Below, one piece after another: positions 1 to 9,592 of a stretch of DNA of 13,039 nt. Within the stretch, counting starts at the first letter, position 1. Each line of letters begins with the position of its first letter. A program made the position numbers and the translations under genes. The notes under the pieces were generated by a model that ran no database searches, had not been told where the DNA came from, and saw only the letters and a program-made list of their open reading frames with translations. The DNA is from Cephalothrix simula. Its lineage: Eukaryota; Nemertea; Palaeonemertea; Archinemertea; Cephalotrichidae. Where the stretch lies: positions 1 through 13,039 of the forward strand of contig JAXIUW010153336.1 of the NCBI GenBank assembly GCA_035591015.1, given 5' to 3'.

Positions 1-220
1 CATACCGCCATTTTGATGACGTAATCAGCACCAAAATATCACGGCATGACGTCATGGGGCGTTATTTTGAAAAATGAAACCTAGTTATCTCAGGTAATAA
101 TGGTTTGCTGATTTCAATTCCGCAATCGGATTTTTGCTATCTCTAACCGTCAAGGCTGCACTCAGGAGGCGTAATTCAGTTTTTAGCCGCGAGGGGCGCC
201 ACTATGACGTAATAAAATTT
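1..220. repeat. Fragment of a probable dispersed repeat with TGACGT words
   Basis: The left edge has three ATGACGT words (about 16-25, 47-55 and 204-213), one being the palindrome TGACGTCA. Two sit in a similar setting, CGCCA followed by ATGACGTAAT. This stretch is more GC-rich than its surroundings and is cut by the window edge. The repeated context suggests part of a dispersed repeat rather than a set of CREB/ATF sites, but both readings are open. Confidence 0.3.
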
Positions 221-2137
221 CAATACCCAGATTCTTTACCTAAAAGTTACCTATCCATCCATGTTTAATTTATGGGGGCAAATTCTACAGTTTCCGAGAG
301 CAAAGGTGGGGGTACAGTTTTGGGAATCCTAATCTGGTTTTCAATTTTCCCGGCCACTTGTGTAATCTCTAATACAAAGAATTTCAATTTGTGACCATAT
401 CTTTTATGAAATAGAACAATTTTAGTCTGAGATCAGAAAAAAATGCTGTTTTTGTTTGTTAAAACAACTAAAGACCACTAAACATCCTCCAACTAAAATT
501 TTATTACTAAGATTTTAAAATTGTAAAATGCGTCTTTGCTTTAAATAAGTTTTCAATAAAAATTTCTCAGGGTGTTACAATGTACCCATTTGCCCGATTT
601 CCGCGCCTGGGAATTTTAATTGACATGGTATTTATTTTGAAAGCTAAAAGTAAAAAGTTAATTTTTGAAAAAAGATTTTGAGAAATACTGTATTTTTTAA
701 AGAAATACTATTTTACCAATTAATCAGCTTAGTTTTGCGGTAGACTGAGCACGATGGAAAAATTTTTTCAAACACCCTATTTAAAATATTCAAAATACCG
801 GTATTCATTAACTGCAGACTACTACTTAATTAAGTAGAAATTAATTTTAAATGCTTAAAACTATTCAGAAACGGCAAAAAATACAGCATTCACAACTTAA
901 CAAAATGATACACGAAAACTTAAAATTAAAATTATTTGTGTTGATATTCTAATTCTTTTTAAGAATAGTCAATTATTATCTAAGTGCTTAAAAACGTCGT
1001 ATTATTATTTATAAGTGCGTATTTATCAGCAGATATTAACAAATTAATTAAAGCAAATTAACTTTAAATGTTAAATATATATATAATTTTCTTTGGCAAC
1101 TTAAAAGCGTATTATGACTAGAAAAATTGTTTTTATTCGCAAAAACACCCGAGGCCTGCCGGCTTTCGTATATATTTGCTGCGGGCTACCGTACAATAGT
1201 CACGTGGGACGTTTTCGCCAATCAAAACATTTGATCAGTGTGACAAACATATTGATCATCAATTTAAACAAAAATGCCGTTTTTAGGCGAAATTATAATA
1301 CAAAAATAAAAATTATTAATTCAAAAAGTAGTGAAAAAACTAAAATGATAGTTAATTACATCTATGTAATAAAATATTCAGCATCTAATTGCGCACACTT
1401 TTAAAGTAAATTAACCCCAAAATGAGATAAAAATATGGGTAAAATGACTGGTAGAAAGTAATCTACAGTCTACACAAATTCGAAAAAAATACCCTTAGAG
1501 TATGCGAGAGCTACTAGCGATTTTGAATGCACAAAAAGGATAAATGCAAAATTCTAGCAAAATTTGGATAAAATTAAATGAAACATTCTATCACTAGAAG
1601 TTCTCGCAAGCGAAATTTGGGTTAAATAAATGCAAATTGGTACAATTATGGCATGCTAAAATGGTAGCATTATTCTGCATTCAACAGTTATCAAAATACT
1701 GTTTCATAGAAATTGGTCAAACTTTATAGATACAAGCTATTTAACATAGCAAAACTAACATATCATTAACGATGAATCCATGGGCAATTCCTAAACGTTT
1801 TGGGTGATCCCTCTATGTGGGCGATTCCATATATCCTATAGCATCCCAAATGGCTTTTAATTACGAAAGAAATTGCATTTTAAGGGCAATTTCATTTACA
1901 ACTGGCGATGAAATTAGTTTTTAACAATATAAATTATAATGTTTTGTTTTGAGCACCAACAAATAAATACAAAGACATAGGAAATGTCTAATATTTAACA
2001 AATAAGTTCATATACAAAGATCATATCCATTCAACGTTTCTTGACGAATTGACGCATGCGCAGATGTTAGATATTGATCTTCCTCCATCCCCACAAAATT
2101 GCGTGCGTCAAAGTGCAATGACATACTACTAAAGGAT
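221..2137. other. AT-rich sequence beyond the 3' end of the gene, no gene seen
   Basis: No exon, tRNA or rRNA is visible on either strand. A 96-codon open frame at 1114-1404 has Asn/Ile/Lys-rich content that follows base composition and shows no domain. A GC-richer island of about 80 bp lies at 1148-1230. A small inverted repeat lies at 1504-1617. An ACGCATGCGCAG word (NRF1-like) occurs at about 2051-2062, close to the gene's 3' end. Confidence 0.6.
1504..1617. mobile_element. Small inverted-repeat element (possible MITE remnant)
   Basis: The ends form an imperfect inverted repeat. The left arm reads GCGAGAGCTACTAGCGAT and the right arm, reversed, reads GCGAGAACTTCTAGTGAT. That is 14 matches in the first 17 positions, with a further AATG in common. 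The 114-bp span is AT-rich inside. I could not define a target duplication, so this may be an internal part of a larger decayed element. Confidence 0.4.
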
Positions 2138-2143
2138 TTTTAT
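2138..2143 (-). promoter_or_regulatory. Candidate poly(A) signal AATAAA
   Basis: On the minus strand AATAAA lies about 20 nt after the TAA stop, in the context GATACAATAAAAATCC. A T/G-containing stretch (TTTTGTGGGG) follows some 35 nt further on. If used, the 3'UTR would be only about 40-50 nt. In the sequence examined to the left I saw only weaker variants such as ATTAAA near 1856, so a longer 3'UTR is possible but less well supported. Confidence 0.5.
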
Positions 2144-2163
2144 TGTATCTCAAGTTAATAGGA

Positions 2164-2379
2164 TTAAACATCAATGCAGTCAGGACTAGCAAGAGGATTC
2201 GTGATGAGAAAATCCGCCGATTCGACGACGTTCCAGTTACACTGAATTAGTGCGTTTTTACACCGGCTTATGTCGCCTACTTGAAGGGCTAGTAGTTGCT
2301 TCAGTTTGAGGTATTTGATTGAGCTATTGATGTCCCACTCCGTTTCTTCCAAGGCCGCAAGACAATCTTGGGCGCTGAC
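2164..2379 (-). CDS. TNK2: ACK/TNK2-like terminal exon, C-terminal UBA module with stop codon
   Basis: This exon of 216 nt (71 codons and TAA) follows a strong acceptor (TTCCTTGTTTTAG). The product has two similar helical halves. The first is VSAQDCLAALEETEWDIN then SSIKYLKLKQL. The second is SRCKNALIQCNWNVVESADF, followed by LITNPL. Both share the pattern C...AL....W[D/N][I/V]..[S/A]..[Y/F]L, as expected of the ACK/TNK UBA end. In human ACK1 this region binds ubiquitin and has been linked to turnover of the kinase and EGFR. The YLKLKQL stretch between the halves is the most recognisable family signature (YLKVEQL in vertebrates, from memory). The protein ends PLASPDCIDV. There is no sign of decay. 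This exon is the main evidence for naming the gene. Confidence 0.95.
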   Translation of the reverse strand, partial: VSAQDCLAALEETEWDINSSIKYLKLKQLLALQVGDISRCKNALIQCNWNVVESADFLITNPLASPDCIDV

Positions 2380-4150
2380 CTAAAACAAGGAAAAAATGAC
2401 GCATATTAGTATGCATGAAAATAATCCAACTAACCACAAGCAAAGACAATAATCAAACGTACTCTATTTTAAAGTTTGAAATATTTTAAAGTTATAGATG
2501 TATAGAACGATCCCAAAGTAGAAACGTAATCAAACGGTGTCGGCCATCTATAAAATACATGTATAACTCGTTTCAAAGGTACAGCGTATAGCACTTTTTT
2601 TTAAATATTAGTAACCGTTCTAATTCTAACCAAACCAGTAAGCCAAACATGCAGTTTTTCCGCGTGACAAATATAACCATAACCATGTACACTTAAATTT
2701 TTGTTGGCAATACACATTGCTATGTAAAAAAGCACCCTTAAATTTGTTCTTTTTTTCGTTATATCAATGGAACTTCAATGAGAATGGCGATGAAAATAGG
2801 CTATATAGAAGAATCAATGGAGAGGGATACAATTCAAGGATAAAAATGTACCTGTAGATGGGGATAGGGTAGGTACCTTTTTAAACAATTCACCAATTAA
2901 TTCCTATCTAAAATCATCTAGACCTTTGTACACTCGCCACTTTTAATTTTGAAAGAGGGCTCACAAATTCAATGATTAAGATGCAAATGAGGTCGGTTAA
3001 TGTATGATTTTAATTTCTTTATTTGGAATGGTTTTTGAACCGTAGATCTCGAATAAATATATCAACGTATTATGAAAATCAAGAACGCAAAGTTCAATAC
3101 TTGCACAAAAATCAAATAATTTTGCAAAAATTTATTTTTCTAAAAAGTAGTATAGTGTTCTACTATGGGGCACCTTTCGGAGGGGGATGTGGTTGTGAAA
3201 CAGCACCATTAGCGCCACTATCGGGCAAGGATAAAGGTTGTAATCTAGATATTACTTATTTTTAACTACATTCCAGGTTTACTATAAGAATTGGAAAGGG
3301 GGCTTTTTTCGAATAAAATTTCACAGCTTTCATCCAATATTATGTTAGTTTAAAAAGTCATTGGTGTTAATTAATGTCATTATTGGGTGGGGAGTTTAAA
3401 TAGGGGTAAGGAAGGTTTTTTGGGTCTCCAAATGCTCTTACAATAAAAATAACGGTGAAAATTTGCATGCACAAACTAAAACCCAAAATTAAACAGAACT
3501 CATCATTGACCAAATAATGACTTACACAGGGTTAGATTCACAACATTGTTTCTCGTCTCTAGTTTAAGGAATAAACAAAAATGGCGAAAGTTAAATGGTG
3601 CCAAAATAAAGGTACTGTGTAAAAAGTAATAAATAATCAGTTTCCCAATTTTTATCGATTAAGGGACCTACTTCATAGTAATGGGAAATGCGCCTCACCT
3701 GACTTCTTTAATTATTCGGACGTTCGTTTTATGTTCAGATTCATGTAACTATGATGGGTTCATTGCACAAGACCAGCTATTCATATAATGATACCTAATA
3801 TGTTAATTGCCTTGTTTACTGGCGTTTAGGAATGTGCATTTTTGTGTTAAATGAATTGGCCATTAAATTAATTAGGTTATGATATGCTAGACGGTCGTAT
3901 GAATTAAGTCATTATAATAAAAAAGGCCTATATTAACCAAAAAAGCTTTAAAAACATACGAAGCGTATTAGTTACAACTACATCTTCTGGCCATAGAATG
4001 TGAGGCTATCGGGAAACATTTGTTTTTTTTGAAATTTGGTAAGACGTATTTCCCGTTACTATGTGATAGGTTTTTTGGATACATAAGGATATTTGGTGAC
4101 ATTTTTAAGTACTTTCATAATGAAACTGCATCTTCAAGACCGATTTACGT

Positions 4151-4166
4151 GGGGGGGGGGGGGGGG
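4151..4166 (+). repeat. Homopolymer run of 16 G
   Basis: An uninterrupted G16 tract lies in the last intron, so the transcript carries C16. Its length is likely to vary between individuals and to be unreliable in sequencing. On DNA it could form a G-quadruplex. Confidence 0.95.
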
Positions 4167-5022
4167 TACCACCATAATATAATTTAACATCTGATCTAAT
4201 TATAGTAAAAAGTGATTTATAACACCTATATTTCGTTAACCCCCAAATATGCCATAAAAGACTATACAAAGCCCCGTTGATATGGAATTCTTTGGGTAAT
4301 AGTCCTTCACAATTGGTTATAAAATACAAAAGATACAATATGTAGCTACAAACATATATCCTTTTTACTGGTTCAAAAGGTTTAAGAGACTCGAGGCGCA
4401 AGCCGAGTTAACAAAAATTGAGAGCTAATGTAGCAAATATGGCACGAATTTTTAAAAATGTATGAATAAAAAAACAAATTTTGAATGTTTTCATCGAGAC
4501 AAAATCTGCTACAGTGGACCTAACTTTTGAATGATAAAAACCAAAAGAATTTGAATTTTAAAAAGCATAGGGAAAATATAACTCAAATGGGCGCCGATAC
4601 TCAAAAAGCAAACATGTACTGAATACGACTGGCTAAAGCTAGAACAAAATTGGGTAGCCATTAAACATTTACTGGCCAAAGTCGATTCACGTATTAGCCT
4701 ACTCGAGTCGAAAGACTTTTCCATAGCGAAATCATTAGACAGTGTGATCGACTAAGGTCCATTTATTAGCCAGTTTTTACCTCCAGAATAAGTTCGTCGA
4801 TGGGAGGTAGAATAGTCCGTTCTTGAAAGATGCCACATAGGCACTGGAGGTATCTATACCTCTTTTTTAATGACTAATTGAAAGAGAATGTAGAAGACAA
4901 TTAGAAGGGTCAAAAGTCAATAACCGGGTGTTAAAGGATGTTGTCAAATTAAATTTTTTGATTGCCAAATTCATTTGGTGTAAAACTTAATCAAAACCGG
5001 AAGTTTAATATCTTGAAATTTT

Positions 5023-5092
5023 GTCTAGAGGAACATTTTATCATACGGTTCATTAGTCTAGAGGGATATTTTATTGGCCTTATCATTCGGTT
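5023..5092 (+). repeat. Two degenerate copies of a ~33-bp tandem repeat
   Basis: GTCTAGAGGAACATTTTATC is followed by ATACGGTT. Then GTCTAGAGGGATATTTTATT, with about 9 extra bases, leads to ATCATTCGGTT. The two copies start 33 bp apart and are clearly related. Confidence 0.7.
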
Positions 5093-5185
5093 ACAAAAAT
5101 TCTCGATTTTGAAAATTTTCTGATACTTTTACTGATCAATATTTACAGACATTGTGTTAAAAAATAATGGTAAAATTTTCAAATA

Positions 5186-5364
5186 GACAAATGGATGGAG
5201 AAATTGGATATGGGATTGTAAAATGCAAAAATTTTGAACCCCCGTCGAGATCTCCTAGAAGGGGCACCGGAACCCTTAACACCATACATGTTTGGAAAGA
5301 GCATGGGGGGGGGCGAAATTTGTACATTTCACTCTGCCTCATCCAATTTTTCCATCCATTTGTG
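5186..5364. mobile_element. TA-flanked palindromic MITE-like element, 179 bp
   Basis: The two ends are long imperfect inverted repeats. The left reads GACAAATGGATGGAGAAATT and runs to a C5 tract ending at 5243. The right, reversed, reads CACAAATGGATGGAAAAATT and runs to the C-rich complement of the G9 tract at 5305-5313. Both outer edges abut TA (5184-5185 and 5365-5366), which fits a TA target duplication as in Tc1/mariner-type elements. TA is too short to prove this. It has no coding capacity. The overlapping opposite-strand open frames here are a by-product of the palindrome. Confidence 0.65.
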
Positions 5365-5591
5365 TATGTAAATTACTGAATTCTAAAATAATTATTTAGT
5401 TAATAGTGCACTGGGGGTCGAGGATGTTTTTATTAGGACAACATCAAAATTTCAAAATTATTTCAATATCACATCAAACTAACACGTGTAAAGTTAAACC
5501 GATTGTATCAAAATGAAATAAAAACAACCTGAGTTTTCAAAAATGAAAACTTCAAGTCCTGGAACAAAACATATAGAACATATTATCTTAC

Positions 5592-5643
5592 CTCTCTCGT
5601 CATGACACGTTGAATGGTTTGAACCTCTGCACATGCCTCAGTC
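5592..5643 (-). CDS. TNK2: ACK/TNK2-like, 52-nt exon starting the UBA module
   Basis: This very short exon supplies 1 nt to complete a Lys codon and 17 codons, TEACAEVQTIQRVMTRE. It lies between a good acceptor (TTTGTTTACCTTAG) and a GTAAGA donor. The last part, IQRVMTRE, leads straight into VSAQDCLAAL of the next exon. This resembles the start of the first UBA helix in vertebrate ACK, where an IQxVHGVTxEEC-like segment stands (recalled, not searched). At 52 nt it is not a multiple of three, so skipping it would shift the frame and destroy the UBA end. It lies 2.2 kb from the upstream exon and 3.2 kb from the terminal exon. It is too short to be found as an open reading frame. I found it by splice signals and phase, both of which fit exactly. 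Confidence 0.88.
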
Positions 5644-5830
5644 CTAAGGTAAACAAAAACAAACAAGCATGTTAGTAAATAATTAAAATTATTCTACTGG
5701 GACCGAGACAACTGCATAAAAGTTAGCTGATTATTATTTTAATTAATTTCTACTTATTAAATCTTAAACATGCAAATAAACAAGGGAAACAATTTATGAA
5801 AAAAAATTATACAAGCTATTTTCACTACAA

Positions 5831-5975
5831 TGCAGTTAAAATAACAAAATAGATGCTATTTTAACTGCAGCTATTTTAACTGCAATAAAGTTAAAAATAA
5901 CAAACAATATGGCATTTGAACTGCATTACAGTTAAAATAACAAACAGGATGCTATTTTAACTCCAATGAAGTGAA
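5831..5975. repeat. Tandem and palindromic GTTAAAATA / TATTTTAAC repeat block
   Basis: Three related units each begin (C)AGTTAAAATAACAAA and end GCTATTTTAACTGCA or a variant. Unit starts fall at about 5835, 5890 and 5931, giving spacings of 55 and 41. The first gap is longer because of an extra GCTATTTTAACTGCA. Each unit is itself an imperfect palindrome, so the block could fold into several hairpins. The motif recurs in weaker form to about 7065. Confidence 0.75.
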
Positions 5976-7332
5976 CTTTTCTATAGGTAATTTTCAATTA
6001 CTGATACATGTAGAATCATTTTTGGGGTAAAATAGGTATTTTACACTAGTATTAATTGGTATAAAAGCCAAAAGCAGAAAAAAGTTTATATTAAATAGAA
6101 ATGGAAAAGATAACTTTATAATTATTAGACAATGCAAAGTTGTAAGCAATCAATAGATAATAAATCAATATTATAAATACAAAACAATATGGAACAAATA
6201 GAAATCTTATCCCACCGTTAAAATAGCAAAATAATTTCCGTTTCGATGTTTTTAAGTTGAAATAGACGATTTAACTGTGGAACAGAAAAATGTTTTAACC
6301 AACTTTATTATATCCGTGCAACACAACAAAATTCAAAATCATGCAAATGATATTTATTTTAAAAACTTTCAACCAAGACCGTGAAGTTTAAGCATTTACT
6401 GATCACCATTTTAGAAATATTTTTCAAAAATATATATTAACTTGAAGCTTTAGGAAGAAGAGCCCTTTTTGCAACCATGTTTTCGGTAGGCTAGTAGCAG
6501 AGACCTCTTTAAAGCATAAAACTTACTAGCAATCACAAGAATTCGTCAGGCTAAAAATTGGTCGAAAAACTTCATTTTTCATATTTTTAGGCAAAATAAA
6601 AACAGTGCTCCTATCGGCAGTTATTGTAGCACTGCTAAAATTTACTGGGGCAATGTGGCAATGAATCAAAAAGCGGATTTTCAAGTAATAATTTAAAAAT
6701 TGTGGTACTGAATTAAACATGAATAAGACGATACAAAATCAAACAATAAAGGTCTCCAAGATATTTTAAATTATTTAAAAAATCATTAAAATTTTTCAGG
6801 AACCGAAAAAAAAACTAATCTAAAAATGAATATAACTTATAAGATAAGAAGAAAGCAATAGCAAAGTTACTTAAGCTTTAAATTATTATAAAATTTGCTA
6901 TTTGCACCGTAAGACAGTTAAAATAGACAATACATGCCTATTTGAACGAACTTACATCTAAATTATGTAGAGCATAGCAATTTTTACACAAATACAGCTA
7001 AAATAGCTAGAAAATAGCTATTATCACGGAGATAAAGTGAAAATAGCATAAAATAAGCGTTTTATAGGAGGATATAATATGTTGGAGAACTTTTACAAGA
7101 AATTTCCATGGACGTTACATTTTTGAAAATTTACAAGTAATCAAACAATTAGTAGATGATTTTGTTAATATCAATTAGTAAGCAGTTAATCATCAAACTT
7201 TGATTAAATACAATCTAATCCCTGGAAATTTCCAAGGACAACAAATTAGGTAGTTAAAGTTTTTGCAACCCAACCACCAAGAATCAACAGACGCTAAGAC
7301 GCTAAAGGTGATTTGAACCTACACACTAAACA

Positions 7333-7548
7333 TTGAAACAGATTCGCCGGTTCGTCAAAACTGATGGTAAAAACGTTGAGGGGCGTGTTCTAATAAAAAC
7401 ACTTTGGTTCGCGTGTCGCGAAGTGTTTCAGGCTAAATTGGAAGCCTATCAATATTTTTTTGAGATGGGCGAGAACTTTAGCAGCGAAGAGTATGCAAAA
7501 TTATATCCAAACCTCTTCCGGTGTAAATGTAACTGGAAACTAGGTTAA
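7333..7548 (+). pseudogene. Unidentified plus-strand open frame, possible orphan exon or gene relic
   Basis: An open frame of about 70 codons runs from an in-frame stop just upstream (7327-7329) to a TAG, opposite in strand to the surrounding gene. Its product looks protein-like rather than AT-driven. It contains LIKTLWFACREVFQAKLEAY and later MGENFSSEEYAKLYPNLF, with mixed charged and aromatic residues and codons such as CGC, GCG and GGC that are rare in nearby introns. It has no ATG at its start. A CAG at 7339-7341 could be an acceptor in phase 0, but the tract before it is not pyrimidine-rich. I do not recognise the family. It could be a chance open frame, a fragment of a mobile-element protein or a captured exon. 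No promoter or partner exons are visible. Confidence 0.3.
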
Positions 7549-7652
7549 TTTAGTTTTATCAACTTCCATGGTTCCCCGGATGTTAGACTGGAGTAACATG
7601 CTACACGTGTGAAGCGGAATAAAGGACAGGGAACCAATCTAAAAACATGGAA

Positions 7653-7696
7653 CCTTATTTATCGCATAAAAAAGATACATTTACGCATAAATAAGG
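7653..7696. repeat. Inverted repeat / hairpin
   Basis: CCTTATTTA (7653-7661) is exactly complementary to TAAATAAGG (7688-7696). The bases inside (TCGCATAAA and TTTACGCA) pair partly around a loop of about 10 nt. It lies in an intron and is not followed by a T-run. Its role is unknown. Confidence 0.6.
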
Positions 7697-7823
7697 AACA
7701 ACAAGCTTTCAGATTGTATTTCGGTAAAATATTTTAAGGAGCAATGTTTAGTGTATTTCACAAATAAAACCCATACAAGCTCATGCAGGGAATATTATTT
7801 ATAACACGTCCTTTAGAACTTAC

Positions 7824-9211
7824 TTATTTCTGCTGTCATAGCTATCATCTAGAAATTCTTCACAACATTTTCCATTATTATCCAAGCTATCGTCGAATGA
7901 AACTTTAGTGGTCCAAAAAGAGTCCAAATCATTTAAAAATCCTAACTGTTCGGCCGTGTAATTTACTCCCGTCGAAGGTGTTATAGTTTTTTGAGAATCA
8001 GATTCAGATTTAGTTTCGTCATTATCTACTCCATTCACACCGTTATGGGGCAGAAGTTCTGATTCTTCATTGTCAGCCTCGTTTTGAGTATCTGTTGCTA
8101 TTGGATACTTTCTTTGTCTCGGTTTAGCATTTAACGTAATTGGTCGAGTGCGGTCACGTGGCGGTAGAGGTAAGGGATTCACATTTGAACTTTGCTGGTC
8201 CTCGGCTTTATTTTGTCCTATATTGGCACTTAATCGACTAGACGTTCCTGAAAATTTCCGGGGAAAAGTCCCCCCTATCGGCCGACTAATGTCTTCAGTT
8301 GAAATGCGTCGGGCGGGGACACGCGCAGGAGGTTTGAACACAGTGTTACCTGCCCTAAGACGTCGCAGGGGGTTAGAGTCTAATTCATGGTCATCTCCAT
8401 TGACCGGATTGTCTGCTGTATTCCTACGCGGCGGTAATGCGGTTCCACGTTCTTTCACGATTGGCACATGTGCTTTAGCATCAGTCTGGGCCTGATTTAT
8501 ACTTTTAAGAGGTACACTAGTATATGTTTTATATTCAGTTTTGTTTTCAATCGGGCCCGAAATGAAAGGTGCAGAAATAAAGCGCTTCCCTTCTGATTGC
8601 ACTGATTTAACACGCGGAACTATATCCGGTTTAGGTGCGGGCATCGGTTGCGTAGTAATTGGTCCACTTGTCGGACTCGGAGACCTGATTGGACTAGCAC
8701 GATTCGGGCTAGCGCTTAATCGGGTTCCAGAGCCGTGCTGCCCCTTACGTCCCTCAGCAGACGATGTGCTAACATTATCAAAGTCTGATCCACCACTGTC
8801 TGAATTTTGGCTCCGATTTGAAAGCCGTTTCATGCGTTCAACCGACAGCATAGAAACGGAACTTGGACTCCTAGCAACCAGGCAGTTGTATGCATCTTGC
8901 GCTTCGGGTGAGTCTTCATTTACGCTTCGTTTTTCCATTTCTTCCATAAAACTAGGTTTATCTGGTTTTGGGGAGCGTCGCAAAGATGGAAACTTTAAAG
9001 GGAATGATTTAGTTTTTGGAGACTGCTCCCCACCACTTTCTGAATCAGTTGTTTTCGAGCTCGATAGCGAGCAATTAAGCATACACTCCTCGTTAACTTC
9101 ATTAACCAATGCAATAGCTTCTTCCATTTCCTTAGCCTGTGAAGCTGACATGGGTTTTAGAGACGGCCCCGTCGTATCGTTTGAAATAGGTGGCGTTGTT
9201 TTACCTATATC
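7824..9211 (-). CDS. TNK2: ACK/TNK2-like, large proline/serine-rich exon
   Basis: This is the main exon of the window: 1388 nt, 462 codons plus 2 nt. Its acceptor is TTGTTCCTAACAG and its donor is a perfect GTAAGT. It enters in phase 0, matching the exon upstream. The first 20 residues (from DIGKTTPPISN) precede the first Met. Features by exon residue: a short acidic helix-like start (about 25-42); a basic-proline patch with RRSPKPDKPSF (78-88); many SP sites (ARSPSS, SPIRSPSP); a Pro-rich stretch PMPAPKPDIVPR (189-200); LPPRR (259-263); FKPPARVPARR (292-302); the SH3-type LPLPPRDRTRP (347-357) followed by KPRQRKYP (362-369); and an acidic Ser-rich end with LNDLDSFW (426-433). It is otherwise disordered. 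Inferred role: docking for SH3 proteins and target of proline-directed kinases between the CRIB and UBA parts. Intron retention would stop translation at once (AAG TAA). Confidence 0.93.
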
Positions 9212-9479
9212 CTGTTAGGAACAAGCAAAATAAAATACAAACTAAGCACATGGAAAATCATTTGATAGATGAAACTAAAATAGGGACGCAAACGGAATGA
9301 TAGTTTTTACAACATCAAATTATATCTTTAGAGATAAAGAATTTAATAAGTAGTACCATAGTACATAGTCTACAACATGCATTATGCTATTTTAAATAAA
9401 GGCCCCACAATTTTTTTAGTTTTAGATTAATTATTTTAAAATTAAATCACTCCTTTAATACTCATTGGATGACTTAGAT

Positions 9480-9592
9480 AATCAATTCCCCGACTTTTCC
9501 ACGATTTTTGAAGGCCAAATTAAACTTCTCCTAATTATATGTTTCCTAATTTCCAGGAATTCCAGGTGTAACCAGTGGACTACCCTGGTAAT
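9480..9592 (+). repeat. Possible relic of a dispersed repeat
   Basis: This stretch contains words such as AATTCCCCGACTTTTCCACG, TTTCCAGGAATTCCAGGTGT and TGGACTACCCTGG. They resemble a 'ttccctgacttttcc...ttccaggtg...ccctg' type of repeat that I recall from many animal genomes. It is decayed and has no clear ends here. The call rests on resemblance from memory only. Confidence 0.3.

Larger units (their letters stand above)
2380..5591 (-). other. Intron before the terminal exon (3.2 kb)
   Basis: The intron is bounded by GTAAGA after 5592 and TTTTAG before 2379. It holds AT-rich sequence with a 16-G run (4151-4166), a degenerate 33-bp tandem repeat (5023-5092) and a palindromic element (5186-5364). 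Several short open frames in it, such as 3023-3265 and 4509-4724, show no domain or coding bias and I do not call them genes. Confidence 0.75.
5644..7823 (-). other. Intron between the large exon and the 52-nt exon (2.2 kb)
   Basis: The intron runs from the GTAAGT donor after 7824 to the TTAG acceptor before 5643. It is AT-rich with a tandem/palindromic repeat block at 5831-5975. Related GTTAAAATAG words recur near 6217, 6915 and 6987. A hairpin lies at 7653-7696 and an unexplained plus-strand open frame at 7333-7548. The remainder shows nothing recognisable. Confidence 0.75.

Noticed and set aside
1114-1404. 96-codon plus-strand open frame
   Set aside because: The Asn/Ile/Lys-rich product follows AT content. 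No domain, conserved motif or splice partner was seen.
3023-3265. 80-codon plus-strand open frame ending in a Gly/Cys-rich segment
   Set aside because: It has no recognisable domain, lies within an intron on the opposite strand, and has no convincing splice or promoter context.
4105-4401. 98-codon minus-strand open frame containing a proline run
   Set aside because: The proline run comes from the G16 homopolymer. The rest follows base composition.
5157-5379. Opposed open frames of about 60-70 codons
   Set aside because: They are explained by the palindromic element, since inverted repeats give similar frames on both strands.
8541-9218. Long plus-strand open frame (225 codons) opposite the large exon, with another at 8148-8495
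   Set aside because: Both are mirror images of the real minus-strand exon, whose frame, splice sites and phase fit the gene. The antisense products show no domain and arise from the exon's serine- and proline-rich codons.
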